The notes below the pieces were generated by a model. It made no database searches. It was not told where the DNA came from and saw only the letters and a program-made list of their open reading frames with translations. Position numbers and translations under genes: made by a program. DNA of 64,000 nucleotides from Microplitis mediator (Eukaryota; Arthropoda; Insecta; Hymenoptera; Braconidae). Positions 1-13,075 of the stretch are shown one piece after another (position 1 is the first letter of the stretch; every line of letters starts with the position of its first letter). Where the stretch lies: the NCBI RefSeq assembly GCF_029852145.1, contig NC_079975.1, forward strand, positions 3,472,001 to 3,536,000. The letters are read 5' to 3'.

Positions 1-2179
1 AATATGTTCATGATTTTTTTCATGGAAACTAAAACTTCCTCTATAAATGATTTTTGTTAAAAATATAGACAATGTTAATATGAATTTTTTCATATTTTTT
101 AGCCTCGTTTTCTCAACCAGAGGAAGGGGAGACTTTTAAATCATTGAAAAAATCATCAGAATTTATCATTCATCAGATCAATTAGATACCCAACATACAA
201 TTTTATTAAAAAAATTTTACTACTATGACTTTCTTAACAATCAGGTAAATATTCGAGTGTTTTGTTGCGAACTTTTGGTTTTGTTATTTTATTAAAAAAT
301 AAAAATATATCAATAAACTAGAGTAAAAAAAACATTAAGGCAAACCACAAATCCAGGAAAACGAGAAAAGCAATACCAAGTAAACAAACAGTGGAAAATA
401 ATATAATTTACAAAGGATTAGAAAGGGCTTGAAGGGGTTGAAAGGCCCAACGGGGTTGTACAATGTCTCCTCGATGCACGGGAATAACTGTTTCTGGTTA
501 TAATTGATATCCTTGCAAAGCTCTATAATCCTCAGAGTCTCCAGCAAAGGGGTAACGCACTGTCCCTCTCCCTCTCCTGTCTCCATTTCTTCTCGCTCCC
601 TCATACAATTATACATCTCTTATATTACTCTGCAGTACACTATATACTAGTTACTCTTTCTCTCCCCCTTAGCCCTCATCCCTCCCACCCTAGCGCGAAA
701 GTATAAACTCCATCCAGCCGAAAGGGAGCATTATTTTCCTACTTTACGCAAACTGATTATTGTTCTCTTATTATCCATTATTACAAACTTTTGCGAAACT
801 TTATTTTTTAGCGACGGCAGAAAAATATTTTTTTTTTTTACTGTCAGTTACTTTTAATTGTTGATTTAAAAAATAAATTTACTAATTAATTAATATAAAA
901 AAATTTATCGAATTATTGTTATTTTTATGTTCAGTTACATGAATGTAAACCTGACATTGAAAAGTTGACGTAAGATAAAAAAATAAAAATGTAACTAGTT
1001 GACTTTGATATGTAGTGATACGAATGCGGGGGTGGAAATAATTTTTTTGGTAAAAAAAAAAAATTAACGTTAAAAATTTTTTTTTGTGCCGAATAAAAAC
1101 ATAAGCCCTCAGGCGTCTTTGAGCTCGATAGACAGGCAAGAAGGAAAATTCACGTGGCATTATTATCGTGAGTGAGAAGGGCTGTAGAATGACAAATTAA
1201 CAAGTCGCGGTTTTCTTCTCACCAGCCACGAAAAATAAGGACAACACTATTCTAAATCCTTTATGTCTTTATCTACTATTTCTTATACACCTACTTCTGC
1301 TTTTACTTTTACATACACCCTTGTCTTTTTACCCCACACACCCTCAACTCGCGTAATTCCCACCAAACAGTGACGAAGCTGTTAAAAAAAAAAGATTTAT
1401 CGTCGTCAAGTGTCGTCTTAATTTCTTCGGAATATTTTCCCAGGCATTAAGACCAATAATTTTCAGCACAGGGTAACTTTGATACTGTAAATAAATTTAA
1501 AAAAAAAATATTCATATAAAAATAAATACCGAAATAATTTGAGGGTTTTTTTTTAATTTTTTTGTGACGTCTTGAGAGTTAATGCAAGCATTGTACAACA
1601 TCCTGAGGGGTTGCTCTAACTGATTTACAGGAAAACAAGACTGTTTAATAATTCTCACCACTCCCCTGGCGCCACTGTCGACTTTCGACTCGCTTAACTT
1701 ATTTAATCCGCGAACCCACCATCAACTCACTAAATTTATTAAAATTTCTCTTGTGATAATATTTTTATCCGGTGTTACTTTTTTTATTTTTATATACTGC
1801 ATTAAATCACGGGCATCGTAATCCTTCTTAATAAATAATTCCTGTAAACAATTAATTTAGGAATAAAAATTAAAATTTTTTCTTTTCATCCATCAACTCA
1901 TCAATACTGTCAATAAAAATTTTCCGCAGGGTTATTAGTTATTTTTTTATTAAAAAAAATTTATATTTTATATTCAAAGTTGCCCTAAAACATTTAAGTG
2001 AACATATACAACCTTGAAGGTTATTTTATTTTCCCGCGAGGAATACAATCGCGCGTCGGGATAATTATTCGAACAACCGACGTGTCTCGCACAGAGCGCG
2101 AATTATCGCGCGATTTATGGCCTTCTCGTTTGCCACACGAGGGGTTGTCTCCATTTCTCCTGTCTCACTACTACTACTG

Positions 2180-2212
<33 letters not shown>

Positions 2213-4390
2213 GATTCACTAAAATCATCCCCTTACCCCTGTACAACTGCTTTGCTCATACGCATACTATATATACAATAATATAACCAGAGCTTTCGTA
2301 GTATTTAATCTATATTTAAGCAATTGCCGGTATCCGAGAAGGCGTCGGGTCATTAGCAAGGCGCGCCACTAAACGCAATATCTTATACGCTGAACTACTA
2401 AGGATGTGGATAGTATTGTACACATAAGGGTAGATATATCAAGAGCATATATATATGTATATACATGGGATAAATACAGTCATATATTATGAGACATCCA
2501 TCTGTCCGCTATACTAATGACAATTAGTGCGTCAACTTAAAGTCATTAAATCAACTTCAATAATAGTAAATTTTAATTTGAAATTTTCAAATTTTTTTGA
2601 GGTTCGTACGAATAATTTGTAAATAATAATATTGATATTCAATAAAAAATTCAAATTTTTCGTAACTTTTGAATCATTTGAAAAAATTTTTATAATGTAT
2701 GACTATGAGTATTTTGAATTATTCCAAAATTCGACCCAAACTCGCACGTCCTTATTTTTTTTGATGAGCAGAAATCTTCGTTGATGCTCAAACAGCCTTT
2801 GGGAAAAAGCAAAAACAAAATAAAAAAAAATATAAGCCAGCTACAGCGAGTTAGTTTACTCGGGTTTTGGTAGGGTCGTTTGTTTTATAGATGAAGCGGC
2901 GGTATTTATTATATGGACGATAAAAGGTGTCACATTTATCTCGAAGTTTACCCGCTCGTGGATGAAAGAAAGAAAGAGTGGGAGATAATGTTTCTTTAAA
3001 AGCTCCGAGACTTTTTTCCCATCTACTGCTGCTGTACTGCTTTTGCTTATTCTTATATTTTTGCTAACACCGCTAATGTTTACAACGTTTTTTTTTTTTT
3101 TTTTAATTTGTTTTTATTTTCTGAAACTCGAGTAAACAAGTCAATTATTTTGAAATAATTAAATTATTTTTTCTTACGAACTTCCTATTATATTTTTACA
3201 AAAATATAAAATTTAAATAAATTTTTGAAATTTTCATGGCAATTATCTTTTAATAGTAAAGTAATAAAAATTTTCCAATAGTACAACTGTCTTCAGTATA
3301 GAAAAATTTCAGTAAAAAAAAAACTTTCAATTTTAAAACCGTAAAATAAAAAAAAACACTTGGCATTATTTTAAAAAATTCACGAGTATATATTTACAAG
3401 AGTAATAAGTGATAAATCAAGCAAGTTACCATATAACTGAGCTTTTGTATCTGCGGTATTACCACCCTCAAGTATATTTGCTGATGAACTCACTGCTAAG
3501 CTACATAACCAAGAGCCTCTAAAATACTGATACATTTATATTCCGCTATTTTTCCATTATTATTTTTCTTCTTCCCTTTTCCAGCCTTTTAACCTCTCAA
3601 TCTATCCCTCACTCTCTATTTTCACCTACGCTTTAACTCTTCCACATTGTCCTTCCTTCTGGCAGCAATAAGCTGTAAATATTAAAACATATAAATAATA
3701 CTAAGTCATATATTGTTCTGAAAAATACCACAGCAATGCCAAATTACTTTGGACAACTCAATAAACCTCAACAAGGCTGTTTTATTTGATTTATTTCGAT
3801 GAAAAATAATAACTATTAAGTTTTCTGTTTTTTTTTACTATTTAGGGGGTTTGAAAAAATAAAAATATTTAGATACAGATTCAGACACAGGTAGTTTAAT
3901 GAAATGGGCAATGGCATAAGTGGGGTCGGTATCAAAGCTGAGGTAAAAAATGCCCAAGTATGAGGGGGTAACTATCTCGTGCTCATAGCTAGGAAGCTCT
4001 GAGGAAAATGAGCCACCAGGGACTTCTTAACAACTGTAAGAAGCAACCGAGTACGTGGGGGATTGGCTTCGCACGCAGCTAACCACCCTTGTGAGACACA
4101 ATTCTCCCTCTTATGCTTCGGTAACTCTGTCGAATTTGTAGTTAAAGCTGTAAATGTTAACCTGGGAATTCTCTAGTCTCTTATATATCTAATATATAAT
4201 ACTTAATCCTTTTTCTTATTTTATTTTTATTTTTATTTCAAAAGGCCCAACAGCAAATTACGATAATAGGCTTGCAAAATATTTAAATACTGTAAAATAA
4301 TTTTAAATATATCCTAGGCGGGTTAAATTGCTAAAAAATATTTAAAACCATTTTTTTTTTATTTTTGGGTATCTCATTGGTTAGATCCTC
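1..4390. other. Gene-free AT-rich spacer
   Basis: No reading frame here looks like a real gene. The longest open stretches run through low-complexity sequence. The region is AT-rich with poly-A and poly-T runs and a CTA microsatellite. Two pockets of higher GC content stand out from the background, at about 2030-2160 and 2320-2400. They could be conserved noncoding or regulatory DNA, but I recognise no motif in them. Confidence 0.6.
2167..2212. repeat. CTA trinucleotide microsatellite
   Basis: About 15 units of CTA with one CTG interruption. An open frame here ends in a poly-tyrosine tail that is only the translation of this repeat. A shorter interrupted CTA/CCA tract lies at about 8782-8811. 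Confidence 0.9.
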
Positions 4391-4790
4391 CCTAGTGATG
4401 TAAGTCAGAGAAATTGTCCGACAATTGACGTCAATTGACTAGCGAAAAATTGACCATCGGTCAATTTTTGAACTTAGAGGCAATTTTCGCGCCAACTTGA
4501 TTTTGACCGAAAATTTTTTAACGTCAATTCGAATTTAAGTAGAAGTGAATAGAAATTTTGGACGAACTTTTTAAAATAAACAAATTAGTCGTTATGCTGA
4601 GTAAGGCGAGTTGCAGTTTACTTACAATTGAAAGTCTTAGACATTTAATATTGTCTAGGAAATTTTTTTTTATAAAAAACTGACCGAAAAGTTGACCAAA
4701 TCATTTTTGACGTCAATTGACGAGCAATTGTCAGTCGATTTCTCGTGTTCTGATTGACCATAAATATGACAGTCATTTCGAATCACTAGA
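4391..4790. repeat. MITE-like element with short TIRs (CTAGTGAT ends)
   Basis: The left end reads CCTAGTGATG and the right end AATCACTAGA, an inverted pair. The interior is rich in partly palindromic copies of AATTGACGTCAATTGA and TTGACCGAAAA. There is no coding capacity. The boundaries and TIR length are approximate and I could not define a target duplication. Confidence 0.45.
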
Positions 4791-7585
4791 CCTCCCTAAT
4801 AGTCGTTAATTATTTCGGGAAAAGACATTGAAATAAAACCTTTTCGGTAAAAAAAAAAAAATTAATAAATAAATATAAAATATAAAATAGAATAAAGAAA
4901 AAAAGGGAGAGCGTGAAAGCATAAAAATAAACATTTTATTATTTTTTCTCCATTCCACCGTAACTTCATAGAATTGTCGGATTTATGGAGCATTTGGTGC
5001 ATTCGATATTTTTCTATAGTCGATCGAGTCACCCCTATTTGTCTTATTTATGTTTCTTTTACAGAGCTGCCTTGTCCAGCTTCCATTTGTAGTCTCTGCT
5101 TTTTCATTCCCTCCTATTCTACTTTCCACACACACACACTCACACCCAAAGCCCAATGCTCACATTCCAACACACACATAAACATTCACCAAAAATACTC
5201 AATAGCAAAAAACCATCCGCGTAAAAGTGGACACTAGATTTTACGCAGCTCTTTCGTATAAAAAAATAATATATGACAACTCGTCTATGTTATATATTGA
5301 AACAATATATTTATATTATTTACTGAGTATCATTTCTATTGAATCATCCTCTAAATATACAAAGATCCAACGTTAAATTGCGTATCCTGTCCGAAATCGG
5401 ATCACAAATTTCCATTTCCATTTTCCTATGATTTGAACTTGAGTTGCTATGAAAATAAATAACTTTCCTCGACAAATCCAATCACTTTAAATACTAAGGA
5501 ATACTATAGAGACTCCCCGAGTTGAAAAATAATTCCGGATTTTGGCCTCAACAGTGGATTTTGGACTCATTTAGGTCTCATTCGGCAGTTTTCGTCGGAT
5601 GAGTCTCAAGTAAACCTCAACAGCTTAACTAATTGGTTAAGTCTTATGTTGCCCTCAACGTGAATATCATTATATGAGGACAAAATCCGTTCAAAATTGG
5701 GACGTGGAAATAATTTTAGCTTTATTTATTATTTAAGGCAAAATGAGTTTTAATTGAGACTTAGAATAAATTAGGTTTCATTTGTAGATGAGAATAAACT
5801 GTTAAAAATCTCGACTTAGTAAACTTTTGCTTTTCTCCGAAAGGATTGGCCACATGTGCAGGAATATGATACTTATATTTTTTTTTTTTCAAATAGAGTT
5901 TTAGACAGAAAACTATTAAACCTTAAAGAAAATTCTGAAAGTAAATTCCTTGGTATAAATATAATAGAAAATCAGTCGTCGCTGAACTCTTAGGACGTTC
6001 ACATCGTATATTTCTATGTCTATATTCAAGAACTGTTATTACAAATTTTTAATTTAAAAATATCAAAAAAATATACTTCAAATTTTGGGCTTGAAACAAA
6101 GCAGTTACAAACAATATCAATAATCCAAATCTCAAGATGTTCTCGTTATCATCATGTGACAGTGAAACTGAAATGACAAGATCAAAAAATCAAGAACGAT
6201 CGTTCGGTGAATTTTGGCTGTTCAAAAACTTTCAGAGCTCTTCATTGTATTAATTTATTACTCACTATTATCTATTTAGTGGCCGTCTTATTAGTAAACA
6301 CGTTGTATCTATACCTCCTTACCTTTCCCTTCTATTCAATGCTAATTAATAATCATGATTGAATAAACGTCAATATATTAAACTCTCATCTTAAGGGATA
6401 TATTACGTGATCGTTAAATGGTTTGAGTTAACTTTCCTACAAAAGGATCGGTTAAGAGAGGGTAGCAAAGGGTTAAGACGTTGGATAACCATCCCTTGGA
6501 ATGAGGGAAATAGGAAAGTATATATACATATATATACACACATATATAGAATGCATCCCTTCTATTAAATTAACGTAACGAGAGATTCACGAGGATGGTC
6601 GGCACGATTCCTTCGCCTTCATCATTTCTCATCCCCTCATTTGGGTCAACAGAGTTCAAGTCAAATATACATACACATATATCTGTGTACTAAGATGAAA
6701 ATTTCTGAGAAACATGGAGGTAAAGTGCAATGACTGAAAATTCGATCGTTAATTCAATCACTAACCACTTTACTCACCCCACGATTTCTCATTTCTCTTA
6801 TTTGTTAAACTGTATGAAGTTGTTGTATATATAGATATTTATGTACATGTGTGTTTGTGTGTGTATGTGTGGGTATATGGATTATGAAAGCATCGTAATC
6901 AAGAAACATACCAGAGGATAACGAGTACGTGTGAGTGCATCGTTAGAATCCACCCGCACGTGTGACGGTTTTGATATCTGATTTTATTCTTAAGGGTTTC
7001 CTTGTATGCTTGTACGAGTTGGACAAAAGCCACCCCTATACCAACTCGATAAATTTGTACAACTCAAGAGATACATTAAGTATTTTAAGAAACTTCCATG
7101 AATTCGTTTTACTGTGCCAGTGTTTTTTATTCATTTTCAACATGTGTCTATTATAAATTGCAACTGTAATTTTTTCCCATGATCATTAAATAAGTGAATT
7201 ATTTATTGATAAGTTAAGAAAACTAATGAAAATTTTTTCATGAAATTTTCTTTACGAATTTTGACCTGATAAATTTTTTAAAGTAATGGATTCTTCTTCA
7301 ATAATTTAAAGGTGATTTATTTTTAGTCATTACTAAATATTATTTTGAGTCCACTTTTAAAAGACTTATTAATATTACATACAAAGTTAAGTGCTTTACA
7401 GCGAGCTATTCGTTAAATAAATATTTGAGATGACAATTAATTATTCAAACCTTATATGACTTTTTTTTTTATAATTTTACCTACAAGTTGTTGCCAATGT
7501 ACTTATCAAAAAAATTTCATTATATTTAATGTATGTTCAAAAATAATTATTTTTAAAACTTTTGAGTTTAAAAAGTTCAAAAGTA
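4791..7585. other. Gene-free spacer
   Basis: AT-rich DNA with TATA-type dinucleotide runs near 6520-6550 and 6860-6880. The stretch 5490-5830, with repeated GACTC and CTCAA motifs, may be another decayed element. I see no supported gene or RNA. Confidence 0.5.
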
Positions 7586-8451
7586 CCCGGGTGCAAAATT
7601 AACTTGATTTTGGCGTAATTTTAAAAAATTGAAAATAAAGCAAGTCAAGCTTTTTTTAATAAATGAAAAACATATTTTAAGATATGAAAACACATTTGGT
7701 TTTGATTTGCTTTTGACTATTGTCTTACTTAGTACCGATTTACGCCAACCAAGTCAAATTAAAGTCACTTTGTCTTGAATATGATTTCGCTGACTTAAAT
7801 TTCAGTCAAATCTAAGTCAAGCTTGACTTGAATTTGACTTAGTTGACTTAAAATTTTAAGTTAAAAAAGTCATATTGAAGTTAAAAAAAGAAAGTATACC
7901 CGAGTCAAAAAATAAATTCGGATTTACGTCTCAAAGTTCTCAATGAAGTTTTTGAGGATCAATTTAGAATTTAAAAATCTACAACAGTACAGAAAGTTAT
8001 CCTAGTTTAGTCCTCAAAGTAGTAGTTACGATCAATTTTATCACTTTGAGGACTAAACTAGAATAATATAATCTGGATTAGAGCCTCAAAATACTCAAAA
8101 CATACAGGAATAATTTTATCCGCATTTGAACCTCAAAAGTCTCATTCGACATATTCTCTCCCCTCCTTTTCTATCTGCAATTTTTCAAAGTCTTCACTAT
8201 AGCTCTTCATTCGTTGAGGATTTTGAGATCTTAGTTATAATTCAAATCCGATAAATTATTCGGATTTAGACCTCATAGTTCTCATTAAGGATTTTGAGTC
8301 CTGAAGTAGAGTTACTTTCTGGGCGGCAAATAAAGCATCAAAGGAATTGAAGCTTTTGAGGACTAAACTAGAATTTGTGTTATGAATCGGGTAGCCAAAA
8401 CCAAGTTAACAAAGTCAAATAAGTCAAAATCAAGTTATTTTTTTGACCCGG
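7586..8451. repeat. TIR element, CCCGGGTCAAAA family (short copy)
   Basis: The left end starts CCCGGGTGCAAAATTAACTT. The right end, read inverted, is CCGGGTCAAAAAAATAACTT, followed on both sides by TTGATTTTG. The interior is a string of degenerate GACTTAAATT and AAGTCAAA motifs. The same family forms the outermost layer of the nested cluster at 40826-44691. No open frame is present. The right terminus lacks one C and the flanking dinucleotides no longer match, so this is an older copy. Confidence 0.7.
8003..8060. repeat. Perfect hairpin inside the 7.6-8.5 kb element
   Basis: The arm TAGTTTAGTCCTCAAAGT at 8003 is matched by its exact reverse complement ending at 8060, with a loop of about 22 bases. 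A third copy of one arm (GAGGACTAAACTAGAAT) lies at about 8358-8374. It is probably internal structure of the surrounding element or a small nested one. Confidence 0.7.
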
Positions 8452-10019
8452 TTGTCACTTGAGGAAAAAAAATAATTATGAGTTTATAGAAAATAAAATA
8501 ATTTAGTGATTCGTAAAATAGAACGTATGTATAAGTCGAACGAAGAAAGGGTGTGTCGGACGTTCGTGTCCTGTCATGTCCGATAGGAAGGATATACCTT
8601 TGGTTGGCTTTTCTACAACTCATCCTCAGTAGATTTTCCCTTAGAATTAGCTTCTCAACCACTTCTCTCTTAATTGCATAATAGAATGCCCGCATGTTAC
8701 AAGGGTAAGAGAGGCGATGATTTCAAGTGAAACTAAAGGAAGGGAAATTCTAAGTTTAACGTATTATATCAGTCCTGTACCACCACCACTACTACTACTG
8801 CTACTACTACTAATTAAACTAATTAAAATCACAGAAGTATCTTCTTTATAAACTAATTACCAAAACTGTCACAATTTAATTTATCAATAAATTATTTAAT
8901 TACAGTCCCAAATTGATTATTAATCCCCATCTCAAGTACAGATGATTTGTTATTTAAATAATTATTTGACCTAGTTCATTTAATTGTTTTATTATTTATT
9001 TAAACAGAAAACTTATGACGTGTGACATTTGTCACTAATATCAATAACTCGGAGTTTATTTAAAATTTTATTTGATTATCGAAAAGTGAACATAAGTTTT
9101 GGTTGTTTTAAATAAAATTCATTTAAATAAATTATTTTAGTGTGTATTTTTAAATAAATAAATTAATTTTAATAAACCTGAGAGTGGACAAGAGGTTCAA
9201 GAGTCTGGATAAAAATTAAAAAATATGATAGAGAAAATAAAAAGCTACGATAAATTGATGAGACTACTCGTAATAAGATGGGTAACGTTTTATGGCGATC
9301 GAGCGTACTCTCGACGAGTTATTAATTGCTGTAAAAAATAAAAAAATTTTTGAAATAAAAAAAATAAGGTACTTTGTAGTCTTGTTGCCGGAGAAAAGCT
9401 TCTGGTTTGGAGAGAGTGCCCATTCGCGCCCTGCTCTTCCAATCAGTCGGCACTTAAACCGGTCTTTTATTATTTTTACCACTCAATCAACGGACACATT
9501 TTAAAAACATATTTATATTGTTAATTTTTTAGTTAAATGGAATTATTTAAATTTAGTGAGCTAACGTATAATGGATGATTGATACAACATTCTTTGTTAG
9601 TTTGTTATTTTTTAAGGTTTGATAAAAATTGATAGGGTGCGAGGATGGAATTTGATCTGAGAATTTTTTTTTACGCGTTCCCTGTATGAAGATGAGGAAT
9701 TTTTCATCATTACTGAGTAGGGGCATTGGAATGGGTGTCGCGAAACTCGTGAGGATGGGGTTGTGGTTTTAAGGGTGGTGGATGAAAAAAAAAAAAAATT
9801 GTTGAGAGGGAATAAATACAAATTGCTGGATTACCGGGGTCTCTTGTCGAAGAAGAGCATGTCATGACTCCCATGAGTTCGGGGTGAGATCTATTTTCTA
9901 GGCATTACTGTAAGAAATGTAGGGGGTGTTAAAAATAAAGATATATATTTATATAATATATAATAAATATATATATAAAATTTACACAAACTAAATAACA
10001 CATCTAAAAAAATTTTTTA
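8452..10019. other. Gene-free spacer
   Basis: AT-rich sequence with no credible coding region. Overlapping open frames on both strands at 9264-9504 are short and show no family resemblance. TATA-type repeats occur near 9945-9980. Confidence 0.55.
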
Positions 10020-10583
10020 CACTGTAAAAAAAAGTCCAGGGGGTGTAGGTGTTAAAATTTTCGGTGTTAAATTTCAACACCGAAAGCTGTGTTAAAGTAA
10101 CACTGCCGCCGGTGTAAATACTCTTTACCGGTGATAAAAAAAATTTTCCAGTATCGAAATATTTTTCGGTGATGAAAATATTTTACTTTATGAATATTTT
10201 TACTTACTCGATCACTACAGTTAGACAGTGTCATTATTAATTAATTAAATTATTGGTGATTGAAATGGTGGGTGTAAAATTGTGTAGTTTTTAAGTAAAT
10301 TACGTATAACATAAATAATTATTTAAATAAGTACATAGTAAAATTTAAATTTCCTCCAGATAATATTCATTAAATTTTTCTAATCTTTTATACGTAATAC
10401 ATTTTTTTTTTCTAATTTCTATACGTGGAATATTTTTTTAACACCGGTATTTTAACACCGCCTACATCGGTGTTATTTCAATTTAACACCGGTATTTTAA
10501 CACCGCCTACATCGGTGTTATTTCAGTTTAACACCGCACGGTGTTAAATTGAGTCCATTTGTAACACCGCTCTTTTTACAGTG
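10020..10583. repeat. CACTGTAAAAA-family MITE
   Basis: Starts CACTGTAAAAAAAAG and ends CTTTTTACAGTG. The interior is built from many imperfect copies of a GGTGTTAAA / TTTAACACC motif, including a tandem duplication of about 50 bp at 10440-10530. Left flank TA, right flank TC, so the target duplication is no longer perfect. Other members are at 21216-21825, 25105-25579 and 62464-63181. Noncoding. Confidence 0.8.
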
Positions 10584-12779
10584 TCTGCTTTCTGTTAATT
10601 ACCCGTCATATTTTTGGATAGAAATTAGGGGCTAATTATACAAAATTAAATCGATGTATTGTATCGATAAATCAATGCATCCAATTGATAAATCGAATTG
10701 ACATAAAATCGATATTTTAATTTAAATAAATTATTAATTGGATCGGAAATTAATCGATACATCGAATTAACATCATATTTATCAATCTCAATAAAAATGT
10801 GTTCAAACAAAATCAATATACCAATTCAAAATTAATAAATTAAAAAAAAAAGAACCTAGCACCATTATTTTCATAATAATATCATCAAGAGCATCAATAT
10901 GCCATAAGAATATATTTTTCAACTCATCGAGTAAATTTACACTTGTCGTAAAGTGTTGAGATGTATTTTTACCGCACATCAGACACACAAAAGCGTTAAA
11001 ACAGTAGTTTTCGTTTGCTGTAGAAAATGAGTAGTGTGCTGTAATTTTTTTTCGTTCTCTGCTTTTGTAAGGGGATGGGAGTTTGTTCGAGGGTATTTTA
11101 ATGCTCGTTTTAAACATAAATTGTTTTACGCGGCTTTGCGGAGCCATCTACGATTGGACGGTACATTAAAATTCGTAGAAATATTGCCGACGCCGATGAT
11201 AATCGGTGACTAGAAAACTTTACCAACTTTCATAACGACGGCATAAAAAAAATAATACATTTACATTTCACTTAATTTTCTTAAAAATATATATTAATTT
11301 TATTATATAGCAGATATAGAGGGTGTAAGTTTATTATTCTTATGATTATTATTTAATATTAGTTATAGTTTATTGAATTCAAATCCAATGAGCTGAAATT
11401 TATATAAATGTGTCATCTGAGGTGAGACCGATTTAAACAATTTATACGGATAATTTTCATTTTAAATTATTCGCGATCTGTTAAATGAATAAATTATTAA
11501 TCGCTAAAATCACTGCGGACATTTGACGTGTGACATTTTCCAAACTGGGTCTGTAGTACATTTTACGTTAATTTATTATTTATTATCTTGACAATCAATA
11601 GTACAAATTAATTGGCATAAATCAGGACTATATTTAGTCAATTTTAGCAAAATAAATTTTATAAATTTATTTCCTTAACAAAATTTGTAATAAAACCGGA
11701 TAAATATCACGAATTTTTTTAACAATAACTCAATAAATATATAAATTTATGATCAATAAAAAATAACAAAAACTTTTTTGATTATTAATTAAGAATTTAT
11801 CGTTTACCCTAAGTGTTGCCGATAAAACGGCCGTCACTTCATTCCTGCGGTGAAGATAAAAAAAAAATTTTACCGCAATTTTTTTTTTATTTCATTTAAT
11901 ATTTCGTCGCTTTAATTAAATACTTCGGAAGATACACGAAGTTTTATTTGTTTATCACTTCAATATCAATATTTTTTCATATAAATTTTCTTGTGCCCAC
12001 AATTTTAGATATTATTAAAAAATATGAGAATAAAATCTCAAAATATTTTAATTTTATTAATAATTAACCTGTTAGCTATAAATTTTTATCGAAATATGCA
12101 TCGACTTTAAATTTAATGAGAGGAAATATGTAAGAAAATACGAACTAAATCAAAATTATTCACATGCTATCACTTGTAAAGTTATAAATATAAGCCTTCA
12201 TAATTTGACATTCATTTTCTCTTTGACATCTTGATTGACATTCGATGAAATATTTAATTATACATGCTCTCATTTTTTTACTAAAACCTAAAATTAAATT
12301 TTATTTATAATTTGATTTATTTTCTCTACGAAGTATTAAAAGAAATCGAGATTTCCATTTTTTAAAGTGATCGATACTTTTCAAATGACAATCGACTGGT
12401 TCGACTCCAGATAATATTTTATATATAATTTTATAATTCATACAATAAATATTTAATGGATTGTATCTTAAACTATAATAAGTCAGGAAAATAATTTATC
12501 GATGTCGATTAATATAAAAAAAAATTAATCAGTAATTGAATAAATAATTTATCAATATAATTTCCATAAATAGTTTCGTCTCACTTTACCCCACTATTCT
12601 TTATTTGATTTTAAATTATTAAAATATTGTGACTGTTGTTTTAATATAAAACTTTTTAGACGTAAAACTTTTTTACCCCCTACTGTCGGCCAAAATCTCC
12701 AAGAATTTCAATATTAAATTTTCTCGAATGAATATTTATGAATTTAAAATAATAATAATAATATATGGTTACGACTATA
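10584..12779. other. Gene-free spacer
   Basis: AT-rich spacer. A small pocket of ordinary composition at about 11100-11230 has short open frames but nothing recognisable. No RNA gene seen. Confidence 0.5.
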
Positions 12780-13075
12780 CACTGGAAAAATTTAGCGGAG
12801 TAAATCCGGAGTGAATGCGTAGATGACTGTTTATTTATTTCTCCTTGGAGTTGAATTTTTGAACCGGAGTTTATTTTAATATTAAAACTCCGAATCAGAG
12901 TGAATTTGAATTTACATGAAATCCAGATCACTCTGAAATCACTCCGCAGAATAAATAAACTCCCAATTTACTCCGTATGCGGAGTCAGTTTTTTAAACTC
13001 CAGAACTTCCAATGACGGAAAGAATTCAGATTTAAATAAAATTCGAATTCGCTCCGAATTTACTCCTAATTTTTA
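12780..13075. repeat. Degenerate CACTGTAAAAA-family relative
   Basis: Starts CACTGGAAAAATTTAGCGGA and carries repeated GGAGTGAAT, GGAGTAAA and ACTCCG motifs, like the interior of the element at 62464-63181. The right end (TTTACTCCTAATTTTTAACG) has lost the ACAGTG terminus. I read it as a decayed family member. Confidence 0.5.

Noticed and set aside
1998..2213. 71-aa frame ending in poly-tyrosine
   Set aside because: Its C-terminal part is the CTA microsatellite and the rest matches no family.
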